The notes: a model not told the origin generated them from the letters alone. Positions 37,006-47,334 are shown, counted from the stretch's first letter. The stretch: 64,000 nt of DNA from Lachnospiraceae bacterium (GCA_022510665.1 JAFLSZ010000001.1:1-64000), one strand, 5' to 3'. Numbers and translations: made by a program.

Positions 37006-37959
37006 CTACTTTGCTTCCCTTCGTTTCGGTATCTGTGCCAAGATAACTGCGGCAAACACAAGCGCGCAGCCGGCAAGCTCCCTTACGGAAAGTATCTGCC
37101 CTAAAAGTACCCATCCTCCCAGCACCGCAAACACCGATTCCAGACTCATAATAAGGGACGCCTCCGTCGGCTCCGTATCTTTCTGCGCTACAATCTGCAG
37201 GGTATAACCTACGCCGCTGGACATAACCCCCGCGTAAACCAGCGGAAGCCATGCCTTTACTATCTGTGCGGCTTCCACCTGCTCCATCAAAAACATCCCC
37301 ACCGTTCCCAAGACCCCGCAGACAAAAAATTGAATGCAGGACATGGCAACTCCGTCCGCTTTCGGTGAAAAATAATCTACGACAAGGATATCCACCGCAT
37401 ATGCCAAAGCACAAAGCAGCAGATAAATATCCCCTTTCGCAATCGTAAAACCGTCGGTAACACAGAGCAGATACATTCCGCAAAGCGCAATCAAAACCGC
37501 AAGCCATACTTTCGCGCCGACCTTTTTCTTTATAAAAACCCCGCAAACCGGCACCAATACGATATATAACGCGGTGATAAAGCCCGCTTTGCCGGATTCC
37601 GGCGCGTATTTAATTCCGATTTGCTGTAACATGGAAGCCGTAAACAGTATTACGCCGCAGCAGACGCCGCCCAAAAAAAGAATCTTTCCGGAACCTTTTC
37701 TTTCCTGCACGATTTCTGCCGTTTTATCTTCTGCTCCCTTTACGGCGGTTACTCCCGATGTATCTTTTTTATGCCGCTTTTCAATTACTCCGCGGATTCC
37801 CAAAAATACCAGCAGGACAATTCCCGCGAGATACGAACGTACCCCCATAAAGGTAAACGGCTCCACATACTTCATTCCCTCGCTTTGCGCCGCAAACGCC
37901 ACGCCCCAGATAAATGCCGTAAGCAGCAATAACAGATTACCGCGCATACGTTTTGTCAT
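37006..37959 (-). CDS. EamA/DMT-superfamily transporter
   Basis: About ten hydrophobic segments; AFIWGVAFAAQSEGMKYV, SLESVFAVLGGWVLLGQ. Confidence 0.88.
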   Translation of the reverse strand: MTKRMRGNLLLLLTAFIWGVAFAAQSEGMKYVEPFTFMGVRSYLAGIVLLVFLGIRGVIEKRHKKDTSGVTAVKGAEDKTAEIVQERKGSGKILFLGGVCCGVILFTASMLQQIGIKYAPESGKAGFITALYIVLVPVCGVFIKKKVGAKVWLAVLIALCGMYLLCVTDGFTIAKGDIYLLLCALAYAVDILVVDYFSPKADGVAMSCIQFFVCGVLGTVGMFLMEQVEAAQIVKAWLPLVYAGVMSSGVGYTLQIVAQKDTEPTEASLIMSLESVFAVLGGWVLLGQILSVRELAGCALVFAAVILAQIPKRREAK

Positions 37960-37974
37960 TTTCTTCCCTCGTTT

Positions 37975-40491
37975 CTATTCTTTTGCGCCAATCAGTTTCT
38001 TTGCCACGGCCACCGCATCCTGCGCGTCCTTAGAATAGCCGTCCGCACCGATTTCTTCGGCGTATTCCGGCGTTGTCACCGCACCGCCTATCATTATCTT
38101 CGCAGACAGTCCTTCCCGGTTCCTAAGCTCAACCACTTCCGCCATACCGCGCATCGTAGTCGTCATCAGCGCGGAAAGCGCGATAATATCGGCATTCAGA
38201 CGCTTTGCTTCCGCAATTACACGTTCCGCGGAAACATCCTTTCCCAAATCCGTCACTTGAAATCCGTGATTTTTTAACATAAGTGCCACAAGATTTTTTC
38301 CGATATCGTGAATATCGCCTTCCACGGTCGCAATTACAACCGTTCCCGCGTTTTTACCGGAGCCGTCCTGTCTCAGATGCGGCTCCAATACTTCTACCGC
38401 CGCTTTCATTGCCTCTGCCGCGCCGATTAACTGCGGAAGGAAGTATTTCTTTTTCTCAAAAAGGTTTCCCGCTTCGGTAATCGCGGGAATCAGCTCTTGC
38501 TCCAACAGTTCCGCGGCTTCTTTCCCGTTTGCAAGCTCTTTCTTTGCCAGCGCGGCTATGGTATTTTTCTCCCCCAAAAGCACCGCCTTATATAACGGAG
38601 TTTCCGCTTTCGGCTCCGCTGCGGTCTTGGATTCGCTCTCCGCCCGCACTGTGTTTCCCTTTTGTTCCTGACGCGGCTGCGGCACTTTTACACCAAGTTC
38701 CGCTTCCCGTTCCCGCTTTTCTTTGAGCCATTCCGCCCTTGCAAGATAACGCGCGGAAGAGTCCTCCTTCGCCCGAAGCACCTCGGAGGCATATACAAGA
38801 TTCATTAAAAGTTCCTGATCCGGGTTCATAATTGCCATCGTCAGGCCGCGGGTTACCGCCATCATCAAAAAAGCGGCATTGATATATCCCCGTTCCGGCA
38901 GCCCGTAAGAAATATTGGAAAGGCCGCAGATGGTAGCAATCCCCAGTTCTTCCCTGCAATACCGTATTGTATCCAGGGCATCCAGGGCGGCATTTTGCTC
39001 CGCTCCTACCGTCATGACAAGACCGTCCGCCACAACGGCTTCTTTCGGAATACCGTATTCTTTCGCTTTCTGTACAAGGACCCGGAGGTTCTCCCTGCGC
39101 TCATCCGCATCTTTAGGAAGTCCCGTACCGCCAAGGGGCAGTACAACCACCATCGCGCCGTATTTCTTGACAAGCGGAAACAAAAGTTCCGGGCGACCTT
39201 CCTCTAAGGAAACCGAATTTACAAGCGCACGCCCCGGATAAATCCGAAGTGCCGCTTCCATAACGGATACATCGCTTGTGTCTATGGAAAGCGGAAGGTT
39301 TACTGCCTGCGTTACTTCCTCTATAATCCGGCACATCATTTCCTTTTCGTCGATTCCGCCCATTCCTACATTGACATCCAAAACCGCCGCTCCGTTTTCT
39401 TCCTGCTCTCTGGCAAATTCCAGAGCCACGGAAGTATCTCCTGCGCGCAGCGACTCCTGAAACTTCTTCTTTCCGGTCGGATTAATCCTCTCTCCCACCG
39501 GCAGAAAAGAGCCGTCTAACAATACATACACCGTGCGGCGCTCGTTGGTAAGCGCACTCACCGGCGTTTCGGAGATATGCGGCGGGTATGTTTTTGAAAG
39601 CGTTTCGTACAAACATTCTATATGCTCCGGCGTTGTTCCGCAGCAGCCTCCTAAAATTCCGGCTCCCGCCTCTACAAGCCTCTTCATTCCCTCCGAAAAC
39701 TGCCGCGGGTCCTGATCATACGCGGTTTCCCCGTCTACGAGCCGCGGAAGCCCCGCGTTCGGTTTCGCAATCACCGGCACATTGGCAACCGCCTTCATCC
39801 TGCGCACGATTTCCTCGCTGCGCTCCGGTCCCGCTCCGCAGTTGACTCCGACGGCATCCGCACCAAGCCCCTGCAATACAAGCATCGCGGTTTCCGGCTC
39901 CGTACCGTAAAGCGTATGCGCCGTTTCGTCAAACGTCATTGTAACCATTACCGGAAGGTTACAGCTTTCCCCCGCCGCAATTAACGCCGCCCTTGCCTCC
40001 TGCAGACTCATCATCGTTTCTATTACCAGCAGGTCCACTCCCGCCGAAACCAGTACCCGCATCTGCTCTTTATACACGTTTACCGCATCTTCAAAGGAAA
40101 GAGGCCCGAGAGGGGCTAAAAGCTGTCCCGTCATCGTTACGTCACCGGCAATGTACGGAATAAACTGCGCGTTCCGCTGCTCCACCATATATTCACCGAC
40201 CGCGCGCTTACTTAACTCCACCAGCCGCAGATTCATTTCTTCTAACTTATCTTCCAGTCCGTATTCCGCAAGTTTAATCCGGTTTGCCGTAAACGTCGGC
40301 GCATAAAGAATATCGGTGCCCCGGTGCAGATAACTTTTCTGCAGCCGGATAAAGCAATCCGGATTATCCAAAATCCATGCCTCCGGACAAACTCCGGCGG
40401 GCATTCCCGCACGCTGTAAATTGCTTCCGGTTGCTCCGTCCAAAAAAATCAACCGTTTCTCCGCCAATTCCCGAAATTCCTGTTTTGTCAT
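37975..40491 (-). CDS. metH: Methionine synthase-like (homocysteine, pterin and B12 domains; no activation domain)
   Basis: Hcy-binding GGCCGTTPEHI, pterin-binding GERINPTGKKKF, B12-binding EGDIHDIGKNLV; ORF ends after the B12 domain. Confidence 0.88.
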   Translation of the reverse strand: MTKQEFRELAEKRLIFLDGATGSNLQRAGMPAGVCPEAWILDNPDCFIRLQKSYLHRGTDILYAPTFTANRIKLAEYGLEDKLEEMNLRLVELSKRAVGEYMVEQRNAQFIPYIAGDVTMTGQLLAPLGPLSFEDAVNVYKEQMRVLVSAGVDLLVIETMMSLQEARAALIAAGESCNLPVMVTMTFDETAHTLYGTEPETAMLVLQGLGADAVGVNCGAGPERSEEIVRRMKAVANVPVIAKPNAGLPRLVDGETAYDQDPRQFSEGMKRLVEAGAGILGGCCGTTPEHIECLYETLSKTYPPHISETPVSALTNERRTVYVLLDGSFLPVGERINPTGKKKFQESLRAGDTSVALEFAREQEENGAAVLDVNVGMGGIDEKEMMCRIIEEVTQAVNLPLSIDTSDVSVMEAALRIYPGRALVNSVSLEEGRPELLFPLVKKYGAMVVVLPLGGTGLPKDADERRENLRVLVQKAKEYGIPKEAVVADGLVMTVGAEQNAALDALDTIRYCREELGIATICGLSNISYGLPERGYINAAFLMMAVTRGLTMAIMNPDQELLMNLVYASEVLRAKEDSSARYLARAEWLKEKREREAELGVKVPQPRQEQKGNTVRAESESKTAAEPKAETPLYKAVLLGEKNTIAALAKKELANGKEAAELLEQELIPAITEAGNLFEKKKYFLPQLIGAAEAMKAAVEVLEPHLRQDGSGKNAGTVVIATVEGDIHDIGKNLVALMLKNHGFQVTDLGKDVSAERVIAEAKRLNADIIALSALMTTTMRGMAEVVELRNREGLSAKIMIGGAVTTPEYAEEIGADGYSKDAQDAVAVAKKLIGAKE

Positions 40492-40564
40492 ACTCTGCTC
40501 CGTTCCGCCGTCTTTCCCTCACGGCACAAATCCTTGTAAACGTCCTGTTTTTTCAGGCATTTTT

Positions 40565-41428
40565 CTAAATCAGATTTTTGATACTGTCACAAATCCGCTT
40601 TGCCACCGTCGGATTATTCATGGTGTAAATATGCACACCTTCTACGTCATGCGCCACCAAATCCACAATCTGATTCACTGCGTATACCATGCCCGCGTCA
40701 AATAAGGCTTCTTTCTCAAACTCATACTTTTGTAAAATCCGTCTGAACTTTTCCGGCAGAGACGCGCCGCAAAGAGAGACCATCCGCTCAATCTGGGCGC
40801 AGTTAATTACAGGCATAATTCCCGCGGAAACCGGCGGTTTAATGTCCGCAATCTCCATCTTCTCACGAAAAGAATAAAATTGTTCGTTATCAAAAAACAG
40901 CTGGGAAATTAAAAACTCCGCCCCCATGTCCGTCTTTTTCTTCAAATTATGTAAATCGGCTACCCTGCTTACCGCCTCCGTATGGCCCTCCGGATAGCAC
41001 GCACCGCCGATACACAGGTTATCCCGCTTTTCTTTTAAGAAGGAAACCAGTTCGGAGGCATAGAAAAACTCCTCTTTCGGCGCAATATCCTCCCTCCGGT
41101 CGCCGCGCAGGGCAAGTACATTCTCAATTCCTGCCTCGGCAAGCTCGTCCGTAAACGCAAGGATTTCTTCCTTTGTATAATTGATACAAGTCAGATGTAC
41201 AAGAGGTTCTACGTTGTATTCCTTTTTGATTTTCTTTGCCAGTTCCACGGTAAGGCTGTTCGTCGCCGAACCTCCGGCGCCAAAAGTTACGCTGATAAAG
41301 TCCGGATGCAGATTACAAAGCACGTCTAATGTCGCGTCTATACTTGTCAGTGTCGTATCCCGCTTTGGCGGATATATTTCAAAAGAAAGCACCGGTGTTT
41401 TTTTTCGATAAATTTCACTGATTTTCAT
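40565..41428 (-). CDS. metF: 5,10-methylenetetrahydrofolate reductase
   Basis: LSFEIYPPKRD, DFISVTFGAGGSATN, ALRGDRREDI, AEFLISQLFFDNEQFYSF. Confidence 0.94.
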   Translation of the reverse strand: MKISEIYRKKTPVLSFEIYPPKRDTTLTSIDATLDVLCNLHPDFISVTFGAGGSATNSLTVELAKKIKKEYNVEPLVHLTCINYTKEEILAFTDELAEAGIENVLALRGDRREDIAPKEEFFYASELVSFLKEKRDNLCIGGACYPEGHTEAVSRVADLHNLKKKTDMGAEFLISQLFFDNEQFYSFREKMEIADIKPPVSAGIMPVINCAQIERMVSLCGASLPEKFRRILQKYEFEKEALFDAGMVYAVNQIVDLVAHDVEGVHIYTMNNPTVAKRICDSIKNLI

Positions 41429-41526
41429 AAAAGCCGTCTCCTTTTCTTTTCATCCGATTTAGTCCAATCTCTCATATAATAACATATCGGACGACGTTGT
41501 GCAAGAAGCGGCTATTATCAAATCTC

Positions 41527-42162
41527 TTATCGGAGCTGCCGGACTCTGCGCAGCGCCCCTGTCAGGGCGGCTGCCGCCACGATTTTTACAATCTCCATCG
41601 GAAGGAACGGAACGACGCATTTTAACAATGCGTCGGAAAGGGATGTGCCTTCCGTGTATACCAGCAAAAACCAAACGGTTCCCACCGTATACAGTGCCGT
41701 CGTTCCCAACAAAGCGGCAAATACAAAGCGCACCGGCTCTTTCTTTTTGCTGCCGCCTCCCTTTGTTAACATACCTACAATCCATACACACGGAATATAG
41801 CCGAGCAAATATCCTCCGGTTGGACCAAACAGCCTTGCGACACCCCCCATATAGCCGGAAAACACCGGAAGGCCCATCATTCCCAACAGCAGATAAAGCA
41901 GAACGCTCATGCTTCCCATGCGCGGGCCCAGTAAATATCCGGTCAGATACAGCAAAAAAGTCGCAAACGTAATTCCTACCGGATTACCCGGAAGGAAAAC
42001 CGTATGCGGCGCCAGTACACAAAACACGGCGGTCATCAACGCCGTCTTCGTAAGTTCCGCAACCGTATTCCTTTCTTTTTTTATACCTTGTCCTTTTTCG
42101 GTTTTTTCCTTCTCTGCCCACTCTGCTTCTGATTTGTTCCGTAACTTTTGTAACTTTTCCAT
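41527..42162 (-). CDS. bioY: BioY-family biotin transporter (ECF S component)
   Basis: LTKTALMTAVFCVLAPHTVFLPGNPVGITFATFLLYLTGYLLGPRMG, VLLYLLLGMMGLPVF, TGGYLLGYI. Confidence 0.9.
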   Translation of the reverse strand: MEKLQKLRNKSEAEWAEKEKTEKGQGIKKERNTVAELTKTALMTAVFCVLAPHTVFLPGNPVGITFATFLLYLTGYLLGPRMGSMSVLLYLLLGMMGLPVFSGYMGGVARLFGPTGGYLLGYIPCVWIVGMLTKGGGSKKKEPVRFVFAALLGTTALYTVGTVWFLLVYTEGTSLSDALLKCVVPFLPMEIVKIVAAAALTGALRRVRQLR

Positions 42163-42173
42163 ACTGTCTTCTC

Positions 42174-43193
42174 CTATTCCTCTTCTTTATTCAAAATTTT
42201 TACGCTGACTTCTCCGCTGAAAAGAGTCCGGACTACACCTTCATGCTCCACAAGCAGACGTCCCTCCCCGTCAATATCCCGCACTACGGCGGAATAGCTG
42301 CCTTGTGCGGAAAATACCGTTACCTCCCGTCCCAGTAACACCGAGCGTTCTTTATACTCTTTCATATACTCCGCCGCACCGAGTTTTTTATAAAGGCCGG
42401 AGAACTCATTCCAGACCGCGGCAATCAGCCTGCTCTTTTCTACCGGGTTTTTTGTGTACTCTTCCAGACAGGCAACAATTCCTTTCAGGTCTTCGGGAAG
42501 CGCCTGCTTTTCTATATTGATTCCGATACCGAGAATCACATATTCCGGTATTCCGCTTTCCAAATCCAGCGCCGCTTCGGTGGAAATTCCGCAGACCTTC
42601 TTTCCGTCGATAAAAATGTCATTCACCCACTTGATTCCCGTCTTGATTCCTGTTTCCTTTTCTATCGCACGGGCAACCGCCACCGCCGCGCAGGTCGTAA
42701 TAAAAACGGCCCTGTCCGCCGGAATCTCCGGACGCAGTACCGCGCTCATGTAAATTCCACCCTCCGGCGCAAAAAAGCTTCTGCCAAACCTTCCTTTTCC
42801 CATACTCTGCCGTTTCGCCACAAAAAGCGTCCCTTCCGCCGCCCCTTTTTGAGCCTGTTCCTTTGCGACACGGTTGGTTGAATCGGTTTCTTCCAGCACT
42901 TCTACCGAACGCATCAGCCCGTCTTTTGCAAGTGCGGCGCAGATTTCCCCTTCGGTTATCCGATTCGCGGGCATCCGGAGACAATACCCTTTCTTTGTCA
43001 CCGCGTCAATCTGATGGCCTTCTTTCCGAAGCGCACAGACCGCTTTCCACACCGCGTTTCTTGAACTATGCAGACGCCCCGCCAGTTCTTCTCCCGATAT
43101 GTATGTGCCCTGCTTTTCCTGCAATAATACAAACAATTCCTGCTTTCCTGTCATCGCTTCTCCTCTTTTTTGCCTTTTTGCATATCGTACCAC
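42174..43193 (-). CDS. birA: Biotin-[acetyl-CoA-carboxylase] ligase / biotin operon repressor
   Basis: N-terminal HTH (YISGEELAGRLHSSRNAVWKAVCALRKEGHQIDAVTKKGY); TDSTNRVAKE, KRQSMGKGRFGRSFFAPEGGIYMS, GIKWVNDIF. Confidence 0.95.
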   Translation of the reverse strand: MVRYAKRQKRGEAMTGKQELFVLLQEKQGTYISGEELAGRLHSSRNAVWKAVCALRKEGHQIDAVTKKGYCLRMPANRITEGEICAALAKDGLMRSVEVLEETDSTNRVAKEQAQKGAAEGTLFVAKRQSMGKGRFGRSFFAPEGGIYMSAVLRPEIPADRAVFITTCAAVAVARAIEKETGIKTGIKWVNDIFIDGKKVCGISTEAALDLESGIPEYVILGIGINIEKQALPEDLKGIVACLEEYTKNPVEKSRLIAAVWNEFSGLYKKLGAAEYMKEYKERSVLLGREVTVFSAQGSYSAVVRDIDGEGRLLVEHEGVVRTLFSGEVSVKILNKEEE

Positions 43194-43205
43194 ACCGCTC
43201 CATAT

Positions 43206-43239
43206 ATTGTCAACCTATCCATTGTTTTTGGTGACAATT
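43206..43239. promoter_or_regulatory. Candidate BirA operator upstream of birA-bioY
   Basis: attgtcaacc-N14-ggtgacaatt, an imperfect TTGT(A/C)AACC…GGTT(A/G)ACAA dyad, overlapping a minus-strand TTGACA -35-like box. Confidence 0.55.
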
Positions 43240-43311
43240 AGTTTCTCTTTGCTTTTTCCCTTGCGTTCCGCGGCAGAAAACGGTATACTGTAACAAAAGG
43301 AGGGCATTGTC

Positions 43312-45150
43312 ATGGGATTATTCAGCGGCATTTTCGGCACGCCGGCGGCGGCGCAGAATACAACGGTTCCCGGAACAAAACGCGTTTTTTCTTCGGGAAA
43401 GGATACCGTTATCCTGTCCAAGGGCGAAATTGTAAAAGGTGAGATTATCGATTTACGCAGCAACGAAGTGACCGTTCGCTTAGAGGATGGAAAGCAACTG
43501 CATGCCAAACTAAACAGCGCCATGGAATTGTCTATCGGACAGGAAGCGGAGTTTTATGTGCAGGAAACCAACGACGTCCTGATTACGCTAAAACTGCTTT
43601 CCGACGGGGATTCTTCGTTTGCCGAATCTACCATTGACAGAGCATTAGAGGCCGCGGGGTTTCCTAAGTCCGCCAATGCAGTCGGCATTGTGCGCTCTCT
43701 GCTTACCGCCGGACTTCCGGCAAATAAAGAAATGATTCAGAAAATGATGCAATATTCCGCTGCCAATAAAGGGGTCGAGCTTTCTACGCTGACGGCGCTT
43801 TTAAAGCATAATCTGCCTGTGACAAAGGAAAACGCCGCGGAACTTCAGGCTTACCGCAATTTTGAACACCGTCTGCTGGGGCAGGCGGCTTCCCTTACTT
43901 CCTCTCTTACCGATGCTCTGCGGTTCGGCGAAGCCACGCCGGATTTCGCGCAGCGCTTATTGGAGCTGTTTTTCGGTAACGGCACGGAATCTTCTTCCGC
44001 CGCAAATGCCGCGGACGGAATCAATCCGGTTTTAGCAGAAGAAGCCGACGTACCTGTAAACCCGGAAACAGCGGGCATAACCTCGGGAACAGCAGACGCT
44101 GCCGATGCAGCTGTCAGCTCCGCGCTAACGGATATCCCTCCGGCAAACGGCGCACCCCTTCCGGACGGTGCAGTACAAGGGCAGGCTGCTCCTTTTTCTG
44201 CCGGAGTACAAGAACCCGCAGCACGGCCGGACGTTTCCGGTACGGTTTCGCAGTCTTCCGATACAACTCCACAGCCTTCCGGCACGACTTCACAGTCCCT
44301 TGTATCTTTCGAGGAAACGGCTCCGCTAAAAAACTTTCTTTCCGAGACGGATTATCAGAAACTCGGCAACGCACTTTCCAAACTTTCACAGGACAGTCCT
44401 GAATTTGCAAAATTAAATCTTGATTTTACAAACGGCACTCTTACTGCAAACAGGCTGTTTTCCGCCCTTTCCTCAGGCGCTTTAACGCGTTCCGCTGCCG
44501 ATACTGCGGCCCTTTTTAAGGAAGAACCTCTGTTTTCGTCCTTACTGGATAAAACGTTGCTGGGGCGTTTTGTTCTGACGCCGGAAGATTTGACAAAAGA
44601 AGATGCCATAAAAAAATTTTATGAAAAAACAAGAACTACGCTTTCTTCTCTTACGGAACTGGCAAACGCCTCCTCGGACGGCTCCGCTTCCATGAAAAAC
44701 GCGGCTGACACCGGCGCGAAGATGCAGGATAACATTCAATTTATGAACACGTTAAATCAACTGTTTCCTTATGTGCAGCTTCCTCTCAAGCTGACGGAAC
44801 AATTTACACACGGCGAACTTTATGTATATACAAAGAAAAAAGACCTCTCCGCACAGGACAAAGAGGTCAGTATTTTACTGCATCTGGATATGGACTCGCT
44901 CGGACCTACCGACATCCATCTGTCTTTGCTGCGGCAGAATGTTGCCGCGAAGTTCTACCTGACCGAACAGGACGCGCAGGAGCTGGTGAGCGAACATCTC
45001 CCGTCTTTAACAGAAGCCCTGCAAAAAAAAGGTTACACATTAAATGCACAGGTAATGAAACGGGAAAAAGAACCGGACATCGTCAAAGACTTTTTAGACG
45101 ACGGCGACGCCGTCCCGATGAAACGCTTCCGGTTTGATATCCGGGCCTGA
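43312..45150 (+). CDS. FliK-like (flagellar hook-length control C-terminal domain) protein
   Basis: C-terminus LYVYTKKKDLSAQDKEVSILLHLDMDSLGPTDIHLSLLRQNVAAKFYLTEQDAQELVSEHLPSLTEALQKKGYTLNAQV; P/T/S-rich linker. Confidence 0.65.
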   Translation: MGLFSGIFGTPAAAQNTTVPGTKRVFSSGKDTVILSKGEIVKGEIIDLRSNEVTVRLEDGKQLHAKLNSAMELSIGQEAEFYVQETNDVLITLKLLSDGDSSFAESTIDRALEAAGFPKSANAVGIVRSLLTAGLPANKEMIQKMMQYSAANKGVELSTLTALLKHNLPVTKENAAELQAYRNFEHRLLGQAASLTSSLTDALRFGEATPDFAQRLLELFFGNGTESSSAANAADGINPVLAEEADVPVNPETAGITSGTADAADAAVSSALTDIPPANGAPLPDGAVQGQAAPFSAGVQEPAARPDVSGTVSQSSDTTPQPSGTTSQSLVSFEETAPLKNFLSETDYQKLGNALSKLSQDSPEFAKLNLDFTNGTLTANRLFSALSSGALTRSAADTAALFKEEPLFSSLLDKTLLGRFVLTPEDLTKEDAIKKFYEKTRTTLSSLTELANASSDGSASMKNAADTGAKMQDNIQFMNTLNQLFPYVQLPLKLTEQFTHGELYVYTKKKDLSAQDKEVSILLHLDMDSLGPTDIHLSLLRQNVAAKFYLTEQDAQELVSEHLPSLTEALQKKGYTLNAQVMKREKEPDIVKDFLDDGDAVPMKRFRFDIRA

Positions 45151-45213
45151 TACGGAGTTTTCCATACTCCGCACCAAAGCGCGCCCGTCGCGTTCCTCTT
45201 TTTTGTGTCCGCG

Positions 45214-46371
45214 CTACTGCCCTCCGGAAAGAACGGCTGCCAGCACTTCCGCCAGCGGTTCCATTGCCGCCTTTGCCTCCGCTACCGTGTTTTTGTGTGT
45301 TCCGAGTTCCACCAGCAGATATTTTTCTTTCAGGTGCATATTATAACGATAACTCTTTAAATAAATCCGGTGCATCAGTCCCGGATATAATTCATTCCCC
45401 GTTATCTGCATATGCAGGCTGAACGCAAGGTTTCCGGTCAGATTTTCATTGGAATAGTAGGAAATCGGTCCGTCCTTTGTCCGGCAAAGCCCGTTAAACA
45501 GCATTACTTTCGCCGTTTTTACCCCGTTTATTACCGAAGTTCTCGCCTCTCCGCTGTCTCTATGTAAATCGATTACCACCTCGATGCTCGGATATTGATT
45601 TAAAATCGAAGTAACTACCGGCAGGGCATTATTATAGGCATTGTTTCTGTCATCCGTCCCGTCCGCTTTCCGGTCGAATACCGTAGTTTCATGTATCACA
45701 TTGTATCCGTACTTTTCCCGCAGTGCCGCGGCAAGTATCTCTCCCATTCCTATTACGGTATCCTCCGTCATTTTCGAACGGCTGTCCGCGTAGCCTTCCG
45801 AGCCGTGGGTGTGAAAAATCAGAATCTGTGGTTCTTCCTTTTTTTCCATTGTTAAATCTATACCTAACAGCTTTGTCGGATTAAATAAATCCTCCGTTGC
45901 TTTCGTTGATACGTCTTCAATATAATAATTGGACAAAAAGTGCTGAAAAGTCAGCGTCTCCAATTCACCGAAACGCTCCTGCAGTATCTCCCTTACATTA
46001 ACGGATTCAATAACCGGCGTCGGCTCCACATAGTCCGGGATTTTCCCCGTAACCGTACTGACGGCAAGATAACGCTCCGAATCGTCGGCATACTCTATTT
46101 TAAATACTCCTTCTTCCTCTTTTTCCCTTGCCTTTTGATTTTCTAACGCCGCAAATTCTATGATCTTTTTATATTCGGATTTAGGCAGATACAGTAACGG
46201 CAGCTTTTTTCCGTACAGCACCCCCGCCCCGAAAATCAGAAAAAGAAACGCCCACATTATACGTCTTTCTTTGTTTCTCCGGCGTTTATCCATCCGCTTT
46301 CCGTATTGTACTGCCCTATGTTTCGCGTAGACCCGGCGCAGTTTTTGTCCACCATGCATTTTTTCTTCCAT
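45214..46371 (-). CDS. spoIIP: Stage II sporulation protein P
   Basis: PQILIFHTHGSEGYADS, EVVIDLHRDSGEAR, YLLVELGTHKNTVAEA. Confidence 0.94.
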   Translation of the reverse strand: MEEKMHGGQKLRRVYAKHRAVQYGKRMDKRRRNKERRIMWAFLFLIFGAGVLYGKKLPLLYLPKSEYKKIIEFAALENQKAREKEEEGVFKIEYADDSERYLAVSTVTGKIPDYVEPTPVIESVNVREILQERFGELETLTFQHFLSNYYIEDVSTKATEDLFNPTKLLGIDLTMEKKEEPQILIFHTHGSEGYADSRSKMTEDTVIGMGEILAAALREKYGYNVIHETTVFDRKADGTDDRNNAYNNALPVVTSILNQYPSIEVVIDLHRDSGEARTSVINGVKTAKVMLFNGLCRTKDGPISYYSNENLTGNLAFSLHMQITGNELYPGLMHRIYLKSYRYNMHLKEKYLLVELGTHKNTVAEAKAAMEPLAEVLAAVLSGGQ

Positions 46372-46416
46372 CCTTTCCCCGGAATACTTCCGCTTTCTTC
46401 TTTCTTTTGCCGGTTA

Positions 46417-47334
46417 TTACAATAATTCCTTACAGAAGCAAAGATTAATTGCCTCTGCCACAGTTTCTCCCGCCCGGTGCACCAGTTCGTCAATCCCTTT
46501 CGGAGTTACAAAAAGAACCTGTCCGTTTTCCTCTTCCGCTTCTTTTAATATCTGTTCACATTCCGCGTCGGCTACACCCTTTTTCCGTAAATAATTTCCC
46601 ATGCGCTCCCGTAAAATCGTCGCCGCGTCAACTACCGTCGGAACTCCGACCGCAATAACGGGAACGCCGAGCGTTTCCTTATTTAATGCCTGTCTGTTAT
46701 TTCCGATACCTGCCCCCGGATAGATTCCGGTATCCGTAATCTGTACCGTTGTTCCGAGACGTTCGGTGCTGCGCGCCGCAAGAGAGTCAATGGCAATCAC
46801 AACATTCGGGCGCATCTCCCGCACCACGCTTTTAATTACTTCACCGCTTTCCATACCGGTCTGCGCGAGTACGCCTGCCGCCAACGCAAAAAAGGAGGTG
46901 AGATGATACTTTTGGCGGAACTCCTCCCCCAGCTGTATAATAAGATGTCTTGTTACAACCAGATCATCCACCGCAACCGGCCCCAAGGCATCAGGGGTTG
47001 CCTCCCGGTTTCCGAGCCCCACCACAAGAATTTCCTGTCCTTCCGTTTTCCCGATCAGTTTCACAATCTGCTCCGCCAAAACTTCCGCCACAAAACGCCG
47101 CAGACTTTCTTCTCCCTCATGAAGTCCTTTTGCTTCCACGGTAATATAAGTACCGATTGGTCTTCCCATCGCTTTCGCGCCGCATTCGTCCGTAATCTGT
47201 ACGGTAGACACCCTTACATTCCGGCGGCGGTGGTATTCTTCTTTTATCGTTACCCCTTTGATCCGCTCATCATCTTCGGAAAAGTCTTCTCTTAATTCGA
47301 CCGCCAAATCGGTTCTTCCGCCTGTCTGTTTCAT
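46417..47334 (-). CDS. gpr: GPR endopeptidase (germination protease)
   Basis: RTDLAVELREDF, ILVVGLGNREATPDALGPVAVDDLVVTRHL, TDTGIYPGAGIGNNR, GVPTVVDAATI. Confidence 0.96.
   Translation of the reverse strand: MKQTGGRTDLAVELREDFSEDDERIKGVTIKEEYHRRRNVRVSTVQITDECGAKAMGRPIGTYITVEAKGLHEGEESLRRFVAEVLAEQIVKLIGKTEGQEILVVGLGNREATPDALGPVAVDDLVVTRHLIIQLGEEFRQKYHLTSFFALAAGVLAQTGMESGEVIKSVVREMRPNVVIAIDSLAARSTERLGTTVQITDTGIYPGAGIGNNRQALNKETLGVPVIAVGVPTVVDAATILRERMGNYLRKKGVADAECEQILKEAEEENGQVLFVTPKGIDELVHRAGETVAEAINLCFCKELL

Noticed and set aside
41429-41526. Possible SAM or B12 riboswitch upstream of metF-metH
   Set aside because: The ~100-bp leader lacks recognisable SAM-I or cobalamin riboswitch core motifs.
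43851-44285. 144-aa minus-strand ORF inside the FliK-like gene
   Set aside because: Mirror of the Ala/Ser/Pro-rich linker; low complexity.
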